A stretch of DNA of 31,775 bases from Zygnema cylindricum (GCA_037447655.1 JBBHKE010000525.1:73938-105712); one strand, 5' to 3'. Numbered from the stretch's first letter, positions 20,261-31,651 are shown. Numbers and translations are program-made. Notes: generated by a model from the sequence alone, not told the origin.

Positions 20261-20516
20261 TAATGATCTTTGTTTGGGTAATGCTGGTTTCAGCATGTTG
20301 ATGCATCCTTATGTAAGCGGTTGTTGTCCTTTGTCCTTATTGCACGTGTCATTTTTATGTACGTTGTAGGAGGAGTTTTGAACTTGGTTGGTTTTCTTGC
20401 TTTTAAAAGGATCATTGAACATGTCTGATTCTTTTTCTTGTAGAAGGAATATCAAACTCGGTTGATTTCTTGCTTCTGAAATGAATGCTGAACTTGATTT
20501 TATTGCTTGTATATAG
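20261..20516. other. Spacer after the retrotransposon relic
   Basis: Contains three loosely repeated stretches with TTGAACTTGGTTGGTTTTCT-like sequence (about 20375, 20455 and 20488). They look like a short tandem duplication. No coding exon is supported. Confidence 0.4.
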
Positions 20517-21222
20517 GCTCTTTTAAGTGGTAAACAAGTAAACGTTTCAAAAACAGTGATGAAAAGCAAGTCAGAGCAAGCCCTACTGGAAGAGGAACAG
20601 GCCGTAAGTCAAGGAATCGAGGACGTGAGGCAAGAAATTTTAGAAGGTGGTAGTGATGCCGCCAAAGAACTCATTCATCGACAAGGAAATGAAGTGGATA
20701 AGCCAAAGTTTGTGCCTTATTACTATAGTTTTCAGGTAAAATATTTGATAAGAATTTGTCAAAAACAAGCAATGTAGGGCTTATATTTGGTGCCATTCAG
20801 GCTTTTTGATAGGGTAAGTACACTACCGAAGTTTTACCTTGTCTTAACGGTAAATCATACGACTTGTACTGTTATTTGAATTTACGTACAGTTTGCCCTA
20901 AATTTGTACGATTTATCCTCAACACCGGGGCAAAGTTCTTCAACGATACAAGAAATGCATGGGGCAAAGTATTGTTTTCATTGATTAATCGATTTTTGGA
21001 ATACATTAAACTGCTTTTCCTGTTTTCCTTCGCTTCAGACCAATGAGTGTTTTTATTCTACTGTGTAGGATTTACTACAGTACGAAAGGTGAAATTAATT
21101 TTAGGGTTGGAGTAATTTTATTTTATGGTTGTCATGTGACAGGCAGCTTTTATACGAACTAGTCCGAATGTACCCGGAAATGTCATAAAATTGGCATTTG
21201 GAATTTTGACCGCAGATATAAG
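20517..21222 (+). CDS. Candidate gene fragment, two phase-compatible exons, unknown function
   Basis: Exon 20517-20735 lies between TTGTATATAG and GTAAAA and reads through 73 codons (ALLSGKQVNVSKTVMKSKSE ... KPKFVPYYYSFQ) with phase 0 at both ends. Exon 21143-21222 lies between TGTGACAG and GTGAAT and encodes AAFIRTSPNVPG followed by NVIKLAFGILTADI, entering at phase 0 and leaving at phase 2. The first exon is hydrophilic, charged and probably helical. I do not recognise the family. An upstream start and a phase-2 follow-on exon were not found. Candidate segments at about 21365-21440 (EYFYLYACFSKVEEALAF) and 21479-21530 (AYRDMCSILSLSDHGRL) are attractive but do not join in phase. It may be a real gene, a decayed gene or partly chance. 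Confidence 0.35.
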
Positions 21223-22326
21223 GTGAATGACTTTAACTGAAATTACAAACTGTTTGTTTCACGTGTGTTGTGTAAATGCTATGCACATACAAAAGGCACC
21301 ATTTTTTTCCCCTTTTGTGACTTACATTTTTTCAAGCCGGTTTTATCCCTTTTTTATGCCCTCTGTGAGTACTTTTATCTCTATGCGTGCTTCTCGAAAG
21401 TGGAAGAAGCATTGGCATTTATGGTTAAAATGAATAGATCTATATAGGTCAATCTGGAAACGTTTTTTTTCTCAAGGCGTACAGAGACATGTGCTCTATT
21501 TTGTCTCTTTCCGATCACGGACGACTGGTAAGCTATTTGATTATTTTACAATGGTAAAGTTTCAATTCTTTTTCTTCCCCTGGACCAAAAAAAGAGTATC
21601 ATCGCTCTGAATTTGTCTGCATATTGAAATAAAGTGTGCGGGATTCGGATTTGTATGTTTCGTCGAAAACAACACTTTCCATCACATCATTCCTGCAATG
21701 GTCATCAGAATTCGCATTTTAAAAGTATCGCATTGTCACATTGCGTTAGATGCACATGCGTAGCAGTTGACCACATTGCAACTGTAATGAAAGAAGTACA
21801 TAATCTCCTCTAAATTGGTCTTCTCAATTTTAAACCTCAATCATTATTCATATCATCCTTCGGATGATGTTTTTAGTTCACAAATGTGCCTGATTGAGGC
21901 AAACCCAGGGAGCATATCTTCATGCTCCCTTACCACCTGCCTAACTTGTCTATTTGAAAATCTGACTGATATCGGTCTAATCTATATACATTGTACAAAA
22001 CAAAACATAGGTAGCTCTTCAAATCCACACTAGACACTCAAATCTGCAACTTAGTTTGAGACAACCTAATCCTAAAATCCTAATAAAACTCAAACCTGAA
22101 AAGCCTTCATCCAGACCAATGATAGATGATGTGATTTCAGGACTGAAGATGGATAGAAACTCTTGATTTAAAAAAACTCTTTTATTTAAATCGCAGTCCA
22201 GTCCACGCAACGCCTAATTCCATTTTTTTCAACTTCCAAAAATCCGCATTTCACCACTATTTTCCACCTATTTGAAAAATAAAGTCTTGATTATCTGTCT
22301 ACTCGAGAGTCACAAATTCATCCCCC
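21223..22326. other. Mostly unassigned, convergent spacer
   Basis: Between the plus-strand exon candidates and the 3' end of the minus-strand coiled-coil gene. Two unplaced exon-like stretches are described with the 20517-21222 entry. The rest is AT-rich, and I see no repeat or RNA gene. Confidence 0.4.
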
Positions 22327-25300
22327 TTACTTTTGATTTTCCACCAACAACACTTTCCCGGAATTCAACGATTTCTGCAAAAGAAAACAAAGCATCATTC
22401 AAACAGGTAAGAGACCATAGAATTACCGACATGTAACAAATAGAAAAAGAGAAAACAAAAGCATATGAGTGGACAACACAAACCAGAAAATATAGTTTAC
22501 AGTCAACATACAAAAATGAGGGGAAAAAGAGAGGTGAAAACAGGGGAAAAGAAGGAAAAAGTTACCTGAAATTCCTCGTTCAAGACAATTCCACCGGGAA
22601 ACTCCCTCGAAAACTTCCTCGGCATTTCCCACTCAATGAAAAAATCGCATCGCAAGGTTTTAGAGGGAGAGGAGTACGCCATGTGGATAGCATTTTGAAG
22701 TTTTTCAGACGACATCAACGTCTGCAGATGTCAAATTATCAATTGTCAAAATTACAACATCGCCCTTTTTAAAACGTTTTTGTAGTATTGCTTTTTAGTC
22801 AATTGTAAAAATTTTACTTGAGACATTGATTATTTCAGTCAACTTATTATAAAGGAATTGCAATGTTCAAACACAATTGGAAAATCAAGGATTCTTACGA
22901 AGTTGCAAGAAATTAAGCCTTCTCCGTACTATTTACTAAGTAAACCCTAAAAAACAACTATTCAAACAGATTCCGGAAACAATAAGAAAAGGGCCAAAAA
23001 TAATATAAAACTGTAACTGAAACTTCAACTTACTCCTAGTGCCTCTTCGCCCACTCTCTCCAGGGAGTCCTCCAGGGAAGAAATATGGGAAATTGCGGCC
23101 CCTCTCTCCCTCTCCACCACTTCCAGTTCTCTTTCCAGCCTCTCCGCCTCCTCAGAATACCTTCTTCTCTCCACTTCCAAAAGCGCCTGGACACAAAACC
23201 AGAACCCTGATTCTCATCAGAACCTTGTTGCTTCAAAAAGAGAGCTTCAAAAAATGTGAACCAGTTTCCAGTGAGATTTCACTTCCTGTAAATGTTCAAA
23301 AACCTATTTAAGAGATACAGATGGTTAACAAGATTAACAAAACAAAATGAAAAACAAACGGAATCAAACGAATAACAAAATTAAAGGAGGTTCAGTTTTG
23401 ACTCACCACCAGCTCATCATGGGAGGCTCCCTCTTTGCCTGACACTTGTCCGTCTCTCTCGTTTCGGAGCTCTTCCTCCACGAATCTCTCCGTCTGCAAA
23501 GGGAGAGAGAGAGAGAGAGAAAAAAATATTTTGTCAACCTTTGCTTACGATGGAATAAGTTAAAAACGAAAACAATTAGATAACACAACGCATGACATTA
23601 CAAAACATAAAAATCACACTTTCCTCCTCTCCCTCCCCCTCCTTCCCGCCCCAATCTCTCACCTGTGCCTTGCGCCTCTGCAAGTCTTTCAAAGAGTTTT
23701 GAAGCCAGTTGATGTGCGTCTCCCTCTCTTCCATCTCCCCCACCGCCATGGCCAGCTGCTCATCGAGCTTCCCGGCCATGGCCTCTGCCTTCTCCCTCTG
23801 AGTCTCTAGACCTTCCTGGAAAACAAAAAGTGCTTGCAGAAGTGTTAGCTTTCTAATTCCTTCATAATGCGTTTCCTAAAAACCAAAAATTCACAACTAG
23901 TGTTGGCTCTACATTTGTTAGTGTTGTGCCATACCATCAAACAGACTCAGAGAGTCAATTAACCAAACTAATTTGCAATTAAACTCCAAAAAGTACAAAA
24001 AGACGTACCAAAGCAACTGCAATAGTCCGAGTGAGTGCCTCCTGCTGAATCGCCGCAGCAGAAAAAGACGACTCCAAGTCATTTCCACCTTCTTTCAGAG
24101 AACCTTCCCTTGAAAGAGAAGCCTCTACGGCGGCCGCTGCTACCTCTCCCACATGACTTAGGTGTGACAAATGTCCCCTCAACACCTCGTTCTCACTCTC
24201 TGCTTCGAAGCAGCGAACCTCCAACTGCAAACCATCCGGTGAGAGGCGGCGCCATTAACTCCAAAATCATCCATGTCTTGTGAAACTACTAGGCCAGAAA
24301 ACTGCCTGAGGACCTGAAGGGATCTTTCAGTGTTTACTACATCCAGCCATTAAAAGAAACTTTTGCAGTACGAAAATTACGTACTAACTACAGTTACACA
24401 GCTACATCTGCACAGTAAAAACAGTATTACACACTAAAATATGGCCGAGAACACCAGTGCCAATTTGTCAAGTAAAGAGCGCTGCACAAAAAACAGTAAA
24501 AGGCCAACACAGCTTCGCCAGTAACAAGACTGATCCGTCCCAACAGTAGACCCTAAAAACTGAAAATGACAGCATTAAAACAATACGAGCTGTCAAACCG
24601 GCTGTGCCGTACAGCCGCGCAGCAGTACGGGCGCCGAAAACGTGTTCACACATGCGCATTTTCTGGACTCTAGAAAAATCTTAACGATCCAACGGTTTAG
24701 ATCGGTTCGGCATAATCCAAAGTCAGTTTGGTTTTCAAATCTCAAATCGCGTTCCAAACAGAAAACCGAAACCAGCCGACAGCCAATCAGAAGCCGAACC
24801 CAATCCGAACCCGCGCCGAGCCTGTTTGTCGCAGCACTCACATGCGCGTTGAGGCGTCGCAGCGTGTTGCATTCGCGCATCGCTGCGTGCAGCCGCGCGT
24901 CGGAGGTGACGCTGCGAGACGCGGCCTCCTCTTTCTCAGCCTGCGCACAGAAAACTGCACGACCGTCAGGCAAAAAGTAAATTGCAAAGGGAAGAAAAGG
25001 GAGGAAGGGGAGAAAACGTGAAATAGAAAAAGTCCAAAAATAAAGGGATAGGAAGAGAGGACGGGTGGCATCACCTTTAAGGCAGCACAGGAAGCCTTCA
25101 GCTTAGCAATCTCCTCCTCTTGCTCCCTCATCACCGAGTTTTGCTCCACCAATAACTGCCATGGACATCGAAGGCGGGCAACCGTAAGTAAATTGAAGGA
25201 GGTGAAACTGGGTGTGAACCCATAATTAAACGTTCGATTAATAACCTTTAGTTGAATGTTGAAAGTTTAAACTGGCGACAAAGAATTCCAAGAAAGGAAA

Positions 25301-28300
25301 ATGATTCTTTCAAATATGAGTTAGTGTGACTATGATAATTCCTGCCATCATTTTACCTTTTCCAGGTGTTTGGAGTAGCCCATGGCAGCTGCCGCCTCTT
25401 TCTGGACGGAAGAGATGTGTTTCCAGGACTGAAAAAGGGCACAAAGAGAGAAACACGACAAAAACATCAGTATAGAGGAAAAACAAATTTTAATTGAAGT
25501 AAACTCATGTCGAACAAGAATCAACAAAAATTCTAACAAAGCAAAAATCTTCCACATAAAAAGGACACAGCGTAAACCTAAAAAATGAATAACATCAAAT
25601 AAATAAATAATAATAAGAAATGATTCTGTCAAAAATTAATCATCCCATGACGCTTGCAAAGACCGAGAACAAACACTCGAGCAATAAAGAAAGGAAATAG
25701 ATAGATCTAGTCCTAAATCCCAAGAAAGACCTGTACCCATTTTCTCTAACGATTTTACACAGTACATCACCCTACCTGAACCAGAACTTCAAATCTTGAG
25801 AACCGAGCACTCAGGAAGAAAGGTATCTTCAACTCACAAATTTCTGGGAAATTTCTCCAAGAAAGTAAAGTTGAATTTCAATTTGTGAGGAGCAATGAAG
25901 TAAAAGCTTACCCGAGAGTCCCGCTGATTGATGAAATCTCTGACAGCTGTCACCAACTCAGCTTTGCTCAACACTACAGAGTCCTCATCTCTCTCCTTCT
26001 CCCCCATTTTCTCACTCAGGAGCTTCTCTGTCAGATTCTGCAAAACCTTACAAAAAGAAAGTAAACACCAGGTATATTTCTGACATTTTTTTATATTTCA
26101 AGACATTACTATATACCTTCGTTTACATTTACAGTACCACCTTAACCGAAATCCTCTCGTCTTTGACCTTGAGAAAATAGCGACAATCTTGTGCAATACG
26201 AACCCACATCAAGTAGTCAAAAAAAAAACCACACGTCATTAGTTCTATGGTAGTTGAAAACAAAACAATGAATCAATAAAGGTAAGAAACAATAAAGCAA
26301 CAAGTTCAGAAGCGTACATCTATCGAACTCAGTTCATCATCCAAAAGTAATTCGAAGTCGTTAAAATCCACCTTCCCTGAGAAATATGGTTTGCTTCGAG
26401 GTCGACCTGTCATAAAAAACAAACCGATATTATAAAACTATTTGACTATTTAAAACAGAGCCGATTAAAATTCAGCTTCACCCTGTGGGTGATCGGTACG
26501 AATAAAGATTCAGAAAAGCTAAGTGAGGAAGGGTGTAAAACAGGAGTTAAAAGTACCTAAAGGAGCGATGGAGAACGCTCCAAAATCAAAACCTCCACAA
26601 GTGTCAGGGATAAAGTTGAAGGTTTGGGAATTTCCCAAAAGATTAGCTTGAGTGTAGAGAGAGGCCGCATACAGTGCCTGCAAAAAAGAGATGTAAAATT
26701 AACATGGTTATATTACTAGCAGAAGGTATTTAAGATACAAGAGACCATATTACTACATTTTCCAACTTCTTGAAAGGAAGAAGACTAGAATACAATTTGC
26801 TATAGAATGTGCATTGAAGTCAAGGTGGTCTATTCGACGACTAAAGGCGTTCACAGGCATTGATTTCTCAGCTCAAGGGAAACTAAAAAAGGCGGGAAAA
26901 AAACCATCCGAGGTCTGATATAGAAAATTCAAAAGGGAATCAGGAAGAGATCGTCAAGGTCCAAGAGAATCAAGCTAAAAATCCCTTATCGAACCATGTT
27001 AGGAATCAATAAATAGAGGTAATCCCCATACCTCATAGCGAGCTCTTTGGTGCTGCACCATCGCCATGGCCGGGCGATCTTTCGGCTCCACTGCCGCCAG
27101 TCTCCGACTCTGCCACCGACATTTCCGACTGAGAATTAGCCACAGATGACTCCCTCTAGGAATGAATAACATCAGTTTCATGGAATACCTCCAAGAAATT
27201 ACCCTCAACTGTCACGTCACACGCAATTCCTAATGCAGACAATGCTTTATACGATACTGGAGATAATCACAGACCAGAGACCGGTGTTGCCGCTACAATT
27301 TAACACGATCATTGAAATTGCTGTAACCAGGAGAAGTATTCGGGGCGGTAAAGTACTTCAAGGCTCACGGTTTGTTGTTTCGGAGAAAACCATATTTGCT
27401 AAAACGAAAGAAATCTACACTCAAGTGGTTGCTAGAATAAGGAAATATTCATCTATTGACTTTGTATTCGTATGATTGAATAATTGATCAAAATTCCCAC
27501 CTAAAAGGAGTTTATGTAATCGAATAATTGCCACATTCCCGTGAAGAGGGATGAAATGGAGTCTTACCTCTCTGAGACTGAGTGCCAATTTCATTTTGAG
27601 GGGGGTGGCGAGAGAGTACTTCGCTGCACCCCCCAGGGCACTCAGGACCGCACTCGTGGACATCTTCACTCGCGCCCCGCTGCAGCAAACCAAAGAGAAA
27701 GAAACACATTTCGGACATTTCAGATTTTGTCCGCATTCTCATAACGAATCTCGGATGCAATGAGAGTACGGCTCTCAAACTTCCGTACGATGAGAACAGA
27801 AAGGTCTCCAACAGAGTGTCTGTGTACGGAAAGTCCAAGACATAGTAGCTATTGAAAACGATCTCCGGCCCGGTTTACCCTTGTGGTGCGACACTATTCG
27901 ATCTCTCTCCATTCAGGGACAATATCTCTGTGAGAGCCATCTTTAACCTAACTGTTTCCGTACCAATTATTGTTCTCAGCGGCAATTACAAGTGCCAACG
28001 CATGCGCCCGTGGCTTCCAAGCGGCAGACGGCCATGGGCATCGGAGCGTTTGCGGAATTGCAAATCGTACAATGCTGCGAATCTACATTGCTCGCCGCAC
28101 GCTTCATCCGATGGAAAGCTAGGGACCGGCATTTGCGGTCACACTACTAAAGAAGAGTACAGCGACGATCGACATTGTCCAGTATCAAATGGTTCGAAGC
28201 ACGCTACATTCGAGGGCATCTGCAGCCGACCCCAGCCCAGAGACCGCTACTTCCGCTAGGATCCATTGGACGATACTGCAGCCACTGTAATTGTTGTGAC

Positions 28301-28424
28301 TGCACTCGCTGCATGTCGTGACTATGTCTCACAGTTCCATCGTCTGTGCGCCGTACCTGTAGGTGGTGATCCACAGGAGCTCCAGCCACGGCAGCCGCTG
28401 CTGGTTCATGTTGGAGTAGTTCAT
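22327..28424 (-). CDS. Coiled-coil protein of unknown function, 15 exons
   Basis: Exons: 28424-28357, 27679-27568, 27109-27032, 26677-26557, 26406-26318, 26037-25912, 25428-25357, 25155-25075, 24940-24842, 24224-24009, 23815-23663, 23493-23407, 23186-23034, 22721-22566 and 22374-22327. Every junction joins in phase to 552 residues, starting MNYSNMNQQRLPWLELLW and ending LLVENQK. Residues 24-126 hold a helical, Ala/Leu-rich stretch (ALGGAAKYSLATPLKMKLAL). Residues 128-156 end in an acidic segment (DFNDFELLLDDELSSID). Residues 200-490 are rich in Glu, Lys, Arg, Leu and Ala with heptad spacing (VERRRYSEEAERLERELEVV; SLEDSLERVGEEAL), so a long coiled coil. The last 67 form a less charged C-terminal piece with FIEWEMPRKFSREFPGGIVL. 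A scaffold, cytoskeletal or basal-body role is conceivable, but nothing identifies it. The first exon is the least certain: it is separated by a 677-nt intron, and translation could begin at the in-frame ATG at 27663. Confidence 0.8.
23501..23522. repeat. (GA)n microsatellite in an intron of the coiled-coil gene
   Basis: A GGGAGAGAGAGAGAGAGAGA run on the plus strand, just upstream on the minus strand of the acceptor of exon 23493-23407, where it extends the pyrimidine tract. Confidence 0.9.
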
Positions 28425-28918
28425 GGCGGAGACCGGCTGTCTTCACAGAGGCGTTGGCTGCTGCTGCGCACTCGGAAGCCTGCGGTGGTTATGCAGGTAC
28501 TTCAGCCGGCCGCGCTGCCTTATAGGGGACGGCGGCGGTTAGGTACAGTACTGTACTGTACAGTACAGTACTGTAGTTGCGGCCTCCATCCGCCAGGTGG
28601 CGAGCGAGTGTCGGCGGAGTGAATATGGCCTTCGCCTGTGGACAGAAATTTTGAAATGATTGTAAGGATATCCGCTGGCAAATAGATTCACGGGAAAAAG
28701 ATTGCCCCGACCTCTTCCTATAACGCAGAGCCACGTCGGCGGAAAATAGACGGGAAACGGCACGAGATCTTCTCTGTGGCTCGGGACGAGCGGTCGCTGC
28801 GGGAAAATCTCCCGCGGGTGCCTCTCGGCCACAGCTCGCGGCAAAAGATCTTCCCTCGTGGCCTGGCGCCCGCGCCGCGTCACCGATGTCATGCAGCGGT
28901 CGAGCAAAGGCATGGTGA
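28425..28918. promoter_or_regulatory. Upstream region of the coiled-coil gene
   Basis: GC-rich 5' flank of the minus-strand coiled-coil gene, containing a palindromic pentamer array at 28543-28575. Two splice-acceptor-like GCAG sites (about 28464 and 28480) lie upstream of the start codon, so a further 5' exon is possible. No promoter motif can be assigned. Open frames in this stretch are probably a consequence of its GC content. Confidence 0.3.
28543..28575. repeat. Palindromic TACAG/TACTG pentamer array
   Basis: Alternating GTACAGTACTGTACTGTACA-type sequence over 33 bp upstream of the coiled-coil gene. Same motif as 4300-4325 and 29399-29427. Confidence 0.85.
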
Positions 28919-29326
28919 TAGTGTTGGGTATCGGGTAAATTCACGTCGCGATAATTTCGATATTCGATATATCGAATATCGATCGAGCAGATTCCTCGAT
29001 ACATCGTACCGGGACCAACATAAATCATCGCGATATATATCGCAAAAAATGGGTGTCCGTACAGTCATAGTACGGAAACTCGTAAAAAAAATCATACGGA
29101 TATACCCCCCCCCCCCACTGAGCGCGCGGGGGGGAGGGGTTGGTTTGAAAAAAAAAAATGAAAATTTTCTTTTTTCTTAATGCCTCGTAATATCGGCGAG
29201 ACGATATATTGACGATATATCGCGATGGTTTTGTTTTCGATATATCGAAACGATATATCGATTATCGGGTACCTGAAATTCGATATATATCGAATATTGG
29301 CAAAAGGTCCTCGATACCCAACACTA
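28919..29326 (+). mobile_element. hAT-type MITE, family B
   Basis: A 408-bp element starting TAGTGTTGGGTATCGGG and ending CTCGATACCCAACACTA, an imperfect 17-bp terminal inverted repeat. The flanking octamers are CATGGTGA (28911-28918) and CATGGTGC (29327-29334), 7 of 8 identical, the 8-bp duplication of hAT elements. The interior is full of ATATATCGATAT palindromes (CGATATATCG, TATCGATA) and has a central hairpin of C13 paired with G7AG4. No transposase is encoded. Confidence 0.88.
29105..29142. repeat. C13/G-tract hairpin inside the family B MITE
   Basis: A run of 13 C, an 11-base spacer containing GAGCGCGC, then GGGGGGGAGGGG. It can form a very stable hairpin, and the G tract alone could contribute to a quadruplex. 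Assembly errors are likely at such a site. Confidence 0.8.
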
Positions 29327-30232
29327 CATGGTGCTGTGTGCCGCCGGCTTGTCACGTCATCATAATGACGTCATGGAAGTCGTCAGCAACGTGATGGTAC
29401 AGCACAGTACAGTACAGTACTGTACTGCAGTTTTGTGACTTTTGTTTCGTATGATGGAGCTTCAAGAATTGTTAAATAGAGTGATGTCATAATTTGCTGC
29501 GTTGTGATGTCGAGCAGGTGATGAAAAGGACATAAGGTCACGCAGGAAGTGATGTGTACGGACAGAATATCGCAGGAGGAGGGCTGCGCGGAGTGGCCGG
29601 GATCCAGTCACAGAATCAAGCCGAAGTTCATCGAAGGTATCATCCGTGGGAACTGATCCATAACGATTTCCCGAAGGCCAGAAATAAAGTCGCATGAATA
29701 GGTTAATTGCACAACTCACACGTGTGAATGTGACAAAAAAGGACATTCACAACCGACACGTGCTGCATTTTTAAATGCTTATCTGTTGCCTGCGTACGGA
29801 TATGTCTTTACGGCTGCGTTGTCACGCGAACCATGCCCATTTGCCTACTTGTCGGGGGCCCAATGGTCCGTTGTAAAAATCTCGCTTGCCGGACAGCTTC
29901 CGCGTGCAGCAGCTGCGATCGAAAGTGACACGACGCCATCGACAAATATCTCGAGAGATCTGCATGCAATGAACGCTCCAGATGTCAGCTACAGCATGAT
30001 GATGGATTTTGTCGCATCTCATCTCAGCTGGGGCAGCACCAGGTGGACGTCCGTACGACCAAATGACGACAAAAAGTCAGTACATAAAACAAGATCACCC
30101 CCAAACTACAAAACGGCTGAGCTGCGGAGCTTGAGATGCGCTTCCATCCGCATCGGCGATCGATCAGATGAACTGAACCGATGATTTCTATTGTCCAAAG
30201 GCGATGCGCCGGTATCGATGCCTTGTCCCAAT
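29327..30232. other. Spacer between two hAT MITEs
   Basis: Contains a TGACGTCATCATAATGACGTCA-like palindromic pair near 29353-29372 and a palindromic pentamer array (29399-29427). Open frames at 29462-29746 (minus, 94 codons) and 29786-30184 (plus, no early ATG) show no family features or splice context. I do not call them genes. Confidence 0.45.
29399..29427. repeat. Palindromic CAGTA pentamer array
   Basis: ACAGCACAGTACAGTACAGT followed by the complement ACTGTACTG. Third copy of the motif in the window. Confidence 0.85.
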
Positions 30233-30854
30233 CAGAGGTCGCAAACGGTCAACCGAAACCGTGACCGACCGTTAACCGACCGCCCGCGCGCCGGATCCGG
30301 AACGGATTCGGTTGCCAAATTTTGGGGGCCGGGCGGTTGTTGTCGGTTGATTCACCAGAAAAAATAAAATGGTCGGTTAACCAAAAAACCAAAAAAAAAA
30401 AAAAATTTGTACTGTCCATACAATCCAACATTATTGTACTTTGTACTCTTTGGTACCGTGGAAGTACGTGACATCATGATTAGCGTCGCAAATCTGACAC
30501 GGTAGTAACACTATTCATTTTGCAAATCTTAGGGAACGCGACAAAGCGTCACAAATCTGACACGGTAGTAAACACTATTCATTACGCAAATCTTAGGGAA
30601 CGCGACAAATCGTAATTATTGGCTTATTCATACCTCATACATCAATTAATTTTGTAATTTTTCGGTTACGGGCGGGCACGGTTAGTCGCGAGAAATCGAG
30701 TTTCGGTTAACTTTTATTTTCGTAAACGCCGGTCGGTTAACTGTTAACAGTTTTGGAGCGTGACATAACCCGGTCGGGCATCGGTTACTCAAATTTTGGA
30801 AAAAAAAAACCGGTCAGTTTCGGTTATGTAAAATTTTGACTTTTGCGACCTCTG
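30233..30854 (+). mobile_element. hAT-type MITE, family A copy 3, with internal insertion
   Basis: Begins CAGAGGTCGCAAACGGTCAA and ends TTGACTTTTGCGACCTCTG. The flanking octamers GTCCCAAT (30225-30232) and GTCCCATT (30855-30862) match at 7 of 8 positions. It is 622 bp against about 470 for copies 1 and 2. The excess lies between the GTACTCTTTGGTACCGTGGA block and the TTTTGTAATTTTTCGG block and includes a tandem duplication. Confidence 0.9.
30484..30609. repeat. Two 62-64-bp tandem units inside MITE copy 3
   Basis: Each unit carries AAATCTGACACGGTAGTAA, CACTATTCATT and CAAATCTTAGGGAACGCGAC. The units are absent from copies 1 and 2, so they were gained by this copy or by its lineage. Confidence 0.9.
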
Positions 30855-31046
30855 GTCCCATTTGCAGCGGAGGCTTTTGGCAATATGGATGATTCCTTTG
30901 ACGATTTCCTATGCAATTGTGCGAGAAAAACATTTGAATCCAAGAATCCTCATTGTAGTAAGGCCGTGTGCCCATGTAACCGAATCTTTACAATGTTACT
31001 TTCGATTTTAGCGCAAATTTTATAGTGTAACTTTTCAAATTGTTCT
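30855..31046. other. Short spacer
   Basis: No gene supported. GTGTGCCCATGTAACCGAA near 30967 resembles the outer end of repeat family W and may be a decayed fragment of it. Confidence 0.35.
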
Positions 31047-31230
31047 TATGGGTATGTCCCCATGTATTAAAGTATCGACTTTTTCCTGTTGTTTTCACCC
31101 AAAACGCAGTTCCGTACGAGAAAAAATTTAGTCGTACAAAAACTAAATTCTTCAAAAGTACAACAAACGTCAAGTCGATATTTTAAATGTAATTCATGTT
31201 TGTCGTCATGTGAATGAATTTTGGCATTTT
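31047..31230 (+). repeat. Repeat family W, subtelomeric copy of the left part
   Basis: Shares GGGTATGTCCCCATG, TTAAAGTATCGACTTT, CGCAGTTCCGTACGAGAAAA, GTCAAGTCGATA and TTTGTCGTCATGTGAA in order with 16508-16690. Both are in the same orientation, and the matching right end is not found here. Confidence 0.8.
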
Positions 31231-31246
31231 AGATTTGCTTTATTAG

Positions 31247-31371
31247 AATAGGCTTGTTCAATATGGAGGTAAAAAAGGTGGAACTCCACGTTTAAATGAA
31301 TGGTTTCAATTCTCTCGAACTTTACATTTATGTGTTCAAACTTCAACTAATGCTAATTTCATTAATTGGGT
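31247..31371 (+). CDS. Exon-like open segment next to the telomere, unknown
   Basis: After a T-rich stretch ending CTTTATTAG, 41 codons are open (NRLVQYGGKKGGTPRLNEWF then QFSRTLHLCVQTSTNANFINW) up to a consensus GTAAGT donor. Codon use is very A/T-rich compared with the LCIB gene. No partner exon was found. It may be a fragment of a subtelomeric gene family or of organelle DNA, or chance. I do not recognise it. Confidence 0.22.
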
Positions 31372-31651
31372 GTAAGTAGTCCGCATGTTGTTACAAGTAG
31401 TGACCGGTGGGAGAAGACAAATTATGGTAAACTTTATTGTCTTCTGAGTTTATATCCGTATCAACATTAGGGCAATCAACAAGTACTGCCTATATTATTA
31501 ACTACGCCAACTCTACAACTTGTTTCTTTAGTGTTATCATTCAATATCATATTGCTATTTCAAAAGAGGCTTGGAGAAATCATATAGGTATCCGAAGCCT
31601 CAACAGTTGTACGAGCAAAGATGGTTAATATACTGTTGGTCGAAATGCCCA

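Noticed and set aside
27852-28259. 135-codon plus-strand frame
   Set aside because: It lies inside intron 1 of the coiled-coil gene on the opposite strand and starts without an ATG or any recognisable motif.
29786-30184. 132-codon plus-strand frame
   Set aside because: It begins at a non-ATG codon, has a competing frame on the other strand, no homologous features and lies in GC-richer spacer.
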